Source: Thermoplasmata archaeon (lineage in GTDB: Archaea > Thermoplasmatota > Thermoplasmata > UBA10834). Taken from it: a stretch of 8,270 nucleotides of DNA. Within the stretch, counting starts at the first letter, position 1, and each line of letters begins with the position of its first letter. The stretch lies in assembly GCA_013331315.1 (NCBI GenBank), contig DUGQ01000167.1, positions 1 through 8,270 on the forward strand, given 5' to 3'. Both the position numbers and the translations under genes were made by a program. This document shows, piece by piece, positions 5,945-8,270 of this stretch. The notes beneath the pieces were generated by a model. The model saw only the letters and a list, made by a program, of their open reading frames with translations. It did not search any database and was not told the DNA's origin.

Positions 5945-6703
5945 TCACGACAGTTCCTTCTCCCTGAACATCAGCGCCCCTAGAATGAGGAACGCCACCG
6001 TCAGGACGATCAGGACGGCCAGAGAGTCGCCGAAGCCCGTCGCGTCCTCGAAGCCGCTCATGCCCCCGTAGTCGACCCACTCCGAGCCGATGCTTCTCAG
6101 ATAGTGCTTGACGCTCGCCTTCTGGATGACACCTGGGAGAGAGCCGATCAAGCCCTCCCAGATGAAAGCGTAGAACAGGCCGAAGAACACGGGCTTCTTG
6201 AAGAACACGCTTATCGCCAGGAAGAGGGACGAGTACACTATCGACCCGAGGATGGTGAGCGCCAGAATCTCCGAGTACACCTCGATGGCCTCCGACCCGA
6301 TCTCGTGCTGCGCGAAGAACGCCAGGAACCCCACGGTGGTCACAACGATCATCGAGACGACGACGGTCAACGTCAGCGGGAGATAGTACCCGATGTAGGC
6401 GTAAACGCGATCCAGCGGGGCGGTCGCGACGTGGGTTATGCTCCTGTCATCGATCTCGTCGCGTATCAACGAGGAGCCGTATATCATCGCGACGACAGGC
6501 ATGAAGAAGAACAGGATGAGGGTGTCCATGAGGTCCGTCCCGTCCTCGAGCGGATCGACATCCTGCGCGCCCGCGTACCCCATCACGAGCGCTATGAACG
6601 CGGCCACGAGGGCCAGGATCAGTATCTTCCTGCTCAGCAACAGTTTCTTCGTGGAGTGCTCGGTCAGAGCGAGAATGCCAGTTATCGTCCTCTTGACATC
6701 CAT
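5945..6703 (-). CDS. ABC-2 type transporter permease (last gene of exporter operon)
   Basis: This integral membrane protein (252 residues from the chosen start) has about six predicted helices. In numbering from the upstream ATG they lie near 26-46, 61-81, 104-132, 147-170, 173-191 and 229-248. Helix five contains the stretch FYAFIWEGLIGSLPG, which I associate with ABC-2/NatB-like permeases, and the loop after helix two carries IRDEIDDRSITHVATAP, the usual ABC-2 coupling region. It should pair with the ATPase encoded just upstream to move an unknown substrate out across the membrane. Two starts are possible. ATG at 6709 overlaps the ATPase stop as ATGA but has GGAGG only 1 nt away. ATG at 6703 has the same GGAGG (6715-6711) at 7 nt and is preferred; either way the two genes are translationally coupled. 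It is convergent with the SCP-2-like gene, with 3 bp between the stop codons. Confidence 0.88.
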   Translation of the reverse strand: MDVKRTITGILALTEHSTKKLLLSRKILILALVAAFIALVMGYAGAQDVDPLEDGTDLMDTLILFFFMPVVAMIYGSSLIRDEIDDRSITHVATAPLDRVYAYIGYYLPLTLTVVVSMIVVTTVGFLAFFAQHEIGSEAIEVYSEILALTILGSIVYSSLFLAISVFFKKPVFFGLFYAFIWEGLIGSLPGVIQKASVKHYLRSIGSEWVDYGGMSGFEDATGFGDSLAVLIVLTVAFLILGALMFREKELS

Positions 6704-6705
6704 CG

Positions 6706-7656
6706 TCATCCCTCCACGAGATACCTGAAGACCGCCTCCAGGTTGTCGTCGAGGCTGTAGACGCTGCTCACGGAGCTGTCCGTCGCCTCTATCAACGCAG
6801 GGAGTCCTGAGAAGAAGTCGTCTGGCCGCGAGACCTGTACAGTCAGGCTTTCCTTTCCGCTGTTGAACGCTATCGATACCGTGTACTCCTCCTCGAGCAG
6901 GGCCTTCGCCAGCGCGACCATCCCGTTTCCCTCGATTATGATATTGTGCGGGTGCTTGTCGATCAGGCCGCGGATTTCGGAGATGTCGCCTGTCGCGACC
7001 GCCCTCCCCTTGTATATCAGAGCCACTTCGTGAGTCATCCGCTCAATCTCGAAGAGCACATGCGAGCTGACGATTATCGTGTGCCCGTGCTCTCTGTGCA
7101 GCCGCTTCGTGAGGTCGATCAGGTCCTTCCGGACCAGGGGATCGGTCCCGCTGAGAGGCTCGTCGAGTATCAGCAGCTTCGGGTCATGCATGAGGGCGCC
7201 GGCTATCTTCATCCTCTGCTTCATGCCCTTGCTGTAGCCGCCGGTCTTGCGGTCGAGCGCATGAGCCATCCCGACCAGCTCCGCCAATTCGTCGATGCGC
7301 CTCGCGAGGGGCGGGCCGCTCATCGCGTGGAGTCGGCCGATCAAAGACAGGAACTCCCGTCCAGTGGAGTCGACCGGCAGGGATTCGTAGTCGGGGCAGA
7401 AGCCAACGGAGGAATGCAGCTCCGAATTGCCCCACGGCTTCTTCCCGAGGACGGTGATCGCGCCCGCGTTTGGCTTGATGAGCCCGAGCACGAGCTTGAA
7501 GAGTGTGCTCTTTCCCGACCCGTTCGGGCCAACTATGCCCGTGATTCCTGGCTTGATCTCTAGGTTGAAGTTGTTCAGCCCGATGACCTCGCCGTACCAC
7601 TTGCTGAGGGATTTCGCGACGATCACGTCCTCGTGCGCGTTCCCAGACGACTTCAT
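6706..7656 (-). CDS. ABC-2 type transporter ATP-binding protein
   Basis: The 316-residue cytoplasmic ATPase powers the exporter. Visible motifs are Walker A GPNGSGKST (43-51), signature YSKGMKQRM (141-149, the ABC-2 variant of LSGGQ), Walker B LLILDEP (161-167) with catalytic E166, a D-loop SGTDP (169-173) and switch H199 (SSHV). At the Q-loop, FCPDYESLP (86-94) has D89 where Gln or Glu is usual. Residues about 225-316 form the C-terminal accessory domain common in ABC-2 ATPases. The frame is open another 140 codons upstream to 8076, but that part is an antisense-like shadow of the permease gene and lacks any ABC sequence. The ATG at 7656 was chosen because it lies just before the ABC fold, has GGTGGG 3 nt upstream, and overlaps the stop of the preceding permease as ATGA. 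The substrate cannot be inferred. Confidence 0.93.
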   Translation of the reverse strand: MKSSGNAHEDVIVAKSLSKWYGEVIGLNNFNLEIKPGITGIVGPNGSGKSTLFKLVLGLIKPNAGAITVLGKKPWGNSELHSSVGFCPDYESLPVDSTGREFLSLIGRLHAMSGPPLARRIDELAELVGMAHALDRKTGGYSKGMKQRMKIAGALMHDPKLLILDEPLSGTDPLVRKDLIDLTKRLHREHGHTIIVSSHVLFEIERMTHEVALIYKGRAVATGDISEIRGLIDKHPHNIIIEGNGMVALAKALLEEEYTVSIAFNSGKESLTVQVSRPDDFFSGLPALIEATDSSVSSVYSLDDNLEAVFRYLVEG

Positions 7657-8270
7657 CTTCCCACCGCCTGGGAGTGTACTCGCCAATAGACGACGAAGGA
7701 CGGCACCAGTATGAACAGCGCGAGGAAGAGGAACAGGGCTCCTCCGTCGATGTACGACGGCAGGTTCTGTCCGAATATCCGGTCCACCGCGAACGACAGT
7801 GACTCGGCCGGGCTTATCACCCTCCACGCACGATCGAACTCGGAGAAAGCGCCCGAGATGATCGTTAGCACGAAGAAGGACATGAAGGTCCCTACAGCTG
7901 CGTAGCTCCTCCTTCTCGTTATCGAGGACATCAGCAATCCGAAGGGAACGAAGAAGACCGTCACGAGCGCGCCCGCGACGATGGTGCTCCCAAGCACCTT
8001 GAGGCTCGACCAGTAGTCGCCTCCGCTCTGAGTGAGAATCGATACGACCGCGAGCAGCATGGGTGGCAGGAAACACAACAGCCCCATCACAATGACTGCG
8101 CCTCCGGCCTTGCCTATGAGATAGTCTCTCGTCCTGACCGCTCTCGAGAAGTAGAGCACGAACGACCTGTTGGAGAGGTCTTCTGATATCAGGTCGGAGG
8201 TGATGACAGCGACCAGCAACATCGCGAACAGGGAAAGCCCCGTAGCATTGAAATTCGAGCTCATGTCCTC
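7653..8270 (-). CDS. ABC-2 type transporter permease, N-terminus cut by window edge
   Basis: The frame is open to the right edge, so this is the C-terminal portion of a longer permease; the ATG at 8264 is most likely internal. The visible 205 residues hold about five membrane segments, counted from that ATG: near 10-24, 52-78, 90-112, 122-140 and 174-194. The stretch ITSDLISEDLSNRSFVLYFSRAVRTRDYLIGK has its key elements S-D-x-I-x-E-D and SR-x-x-x-R-x-x-YLIGK typical of ABC-2 permeases. That region faces the ATPase. It is the first visible gene of the exporter operon; its TGA overlaps the ATPase ATG by 4 nt. With the second permease it would make a heterodimeric channel. The operon promoter and any earlier genes lie outside the window. 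Confidence 0.86.
   Translation of the reverse strand, partial: EDMSSNFNATGLSLFAMLLVAVITSDLISEDLSNRSFVLYFSRAVRTRDYLIGKAGGAVIVMGLLCFLPPMLLAVVSILTQSGGDYWSSLKVLGSTIVAGALVTVFFVPFGLLMSSITRRRSYAAVGTFMSFFVLTIISGAFSEFDRAWRVISPAESLSFAVDRIFGQNLPSYIDGGALFLFLALFILVPSFVVYWRVHSQAVGR

Noticed and set aside
5945..6760. Long plus-strand frame at 6104-6760 opposite the permease
   Set aside because: The translation is Arg/His/Glu-rich low-complexity sequence typical of antisense frames in GC-rich genes, and the minus strand encodes a clear six-helix permease.
7657..8076. 140-codon upstream extension of the ATPase frame
   Set aside because: The region is fully occupied by the permease gene on the same strand in another frame, the translation is Arg-rich with no ABC features, and a good start with an ATGA overlap exists at 7656.
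1..8270. CRISPR array, tRNA genes, insertion sequence or defence system
   Set aside because: No regularly spaced repeats, cloverleaf-like sequences, transposase motifs or terminal inverted repeats were seen on either strand; the two peptidases look like secreted degradative enzymes rather than caspase-like defence effectors because both have signal peptides.

Overview
The window looks like a piece of a GC-rich archaeal chromosome, most likely from the Thermoplasmatota. This is inferred from several things. Gene starts carry Shine-Dalgarno-like or G-rich leaders, and some have AT-rich TATA/BRE-like patches about 45 bp upstream. AGG/AGA arginine codons are frequent. The gene content combines secreted M28 and clostripain (C11) peptidases with an MttB-type corrinoid methyltransferase. 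That mix is reminiscent of protein-degrading sediment Thermoplasmatota such as Marine Benthic Group D, but the lineage cannot be proven from this sequence alone. No rRNA, tRNA, CRISPR array, insertion sequence or phage gene was found.

Layout. (a) 2-322 (+) is the C-terminal end of a trimethylamine methyltransferase (MttB) family protein cut by the left edge. (b) 371-991 (-) encodes a membrane-anchored protein of unknown function. (c) 1150-3327 (-) encodes a large secreted M28 zinc aminopeptidase. It is followed by a strong 12-bp hairpin and preceded by a TATA-like promoter. (d) 3477-3950 (-) encodes a small secreted protein of unknown function whose best start is a CTG behind a near-ideal Shine-Dalgarno sequence. 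(e) A 212-bp divergent control region follows. (f) 4163-5443 (+) encodes a secreted C11 (clostripain-family) cysteine peptidase, followed after 39 bp by (g) 5483-5941 (+), a small protein resembling the SCP-2 sterol-carrier fold with an acidic N-terminal tail. (h) 5945-8270 (-) is an ABC-2 type exporter operon of permease, ATPase and permease. Its genes are joined by two ATGA stop/start overlaps, and the first permease is truncated by the right edge.

How the genes may work together. The two peptidases and the small secreted protein all carry N-terminal signal peptides and sit side by side, two on one strand and one on the other. This suggests an extracellular protein-degradation locus: an endopeptidase specific for basic residues (C11) producing peptides that an M28 exopeptidase trims. 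The ABC-2 system could export or maintain something at the membrane, but nothing visible ties it to the peptidases. The methyltransferase belongs to a different unit lying to the left. I did not find a convincing new defence or mobile system. The most unusual signals are the probable CTG start, the large C-terminal helical extension of the M28 enzyme, the recurring G5-6 motif at gene starts, and symmetrical elements around the M28 promoter.
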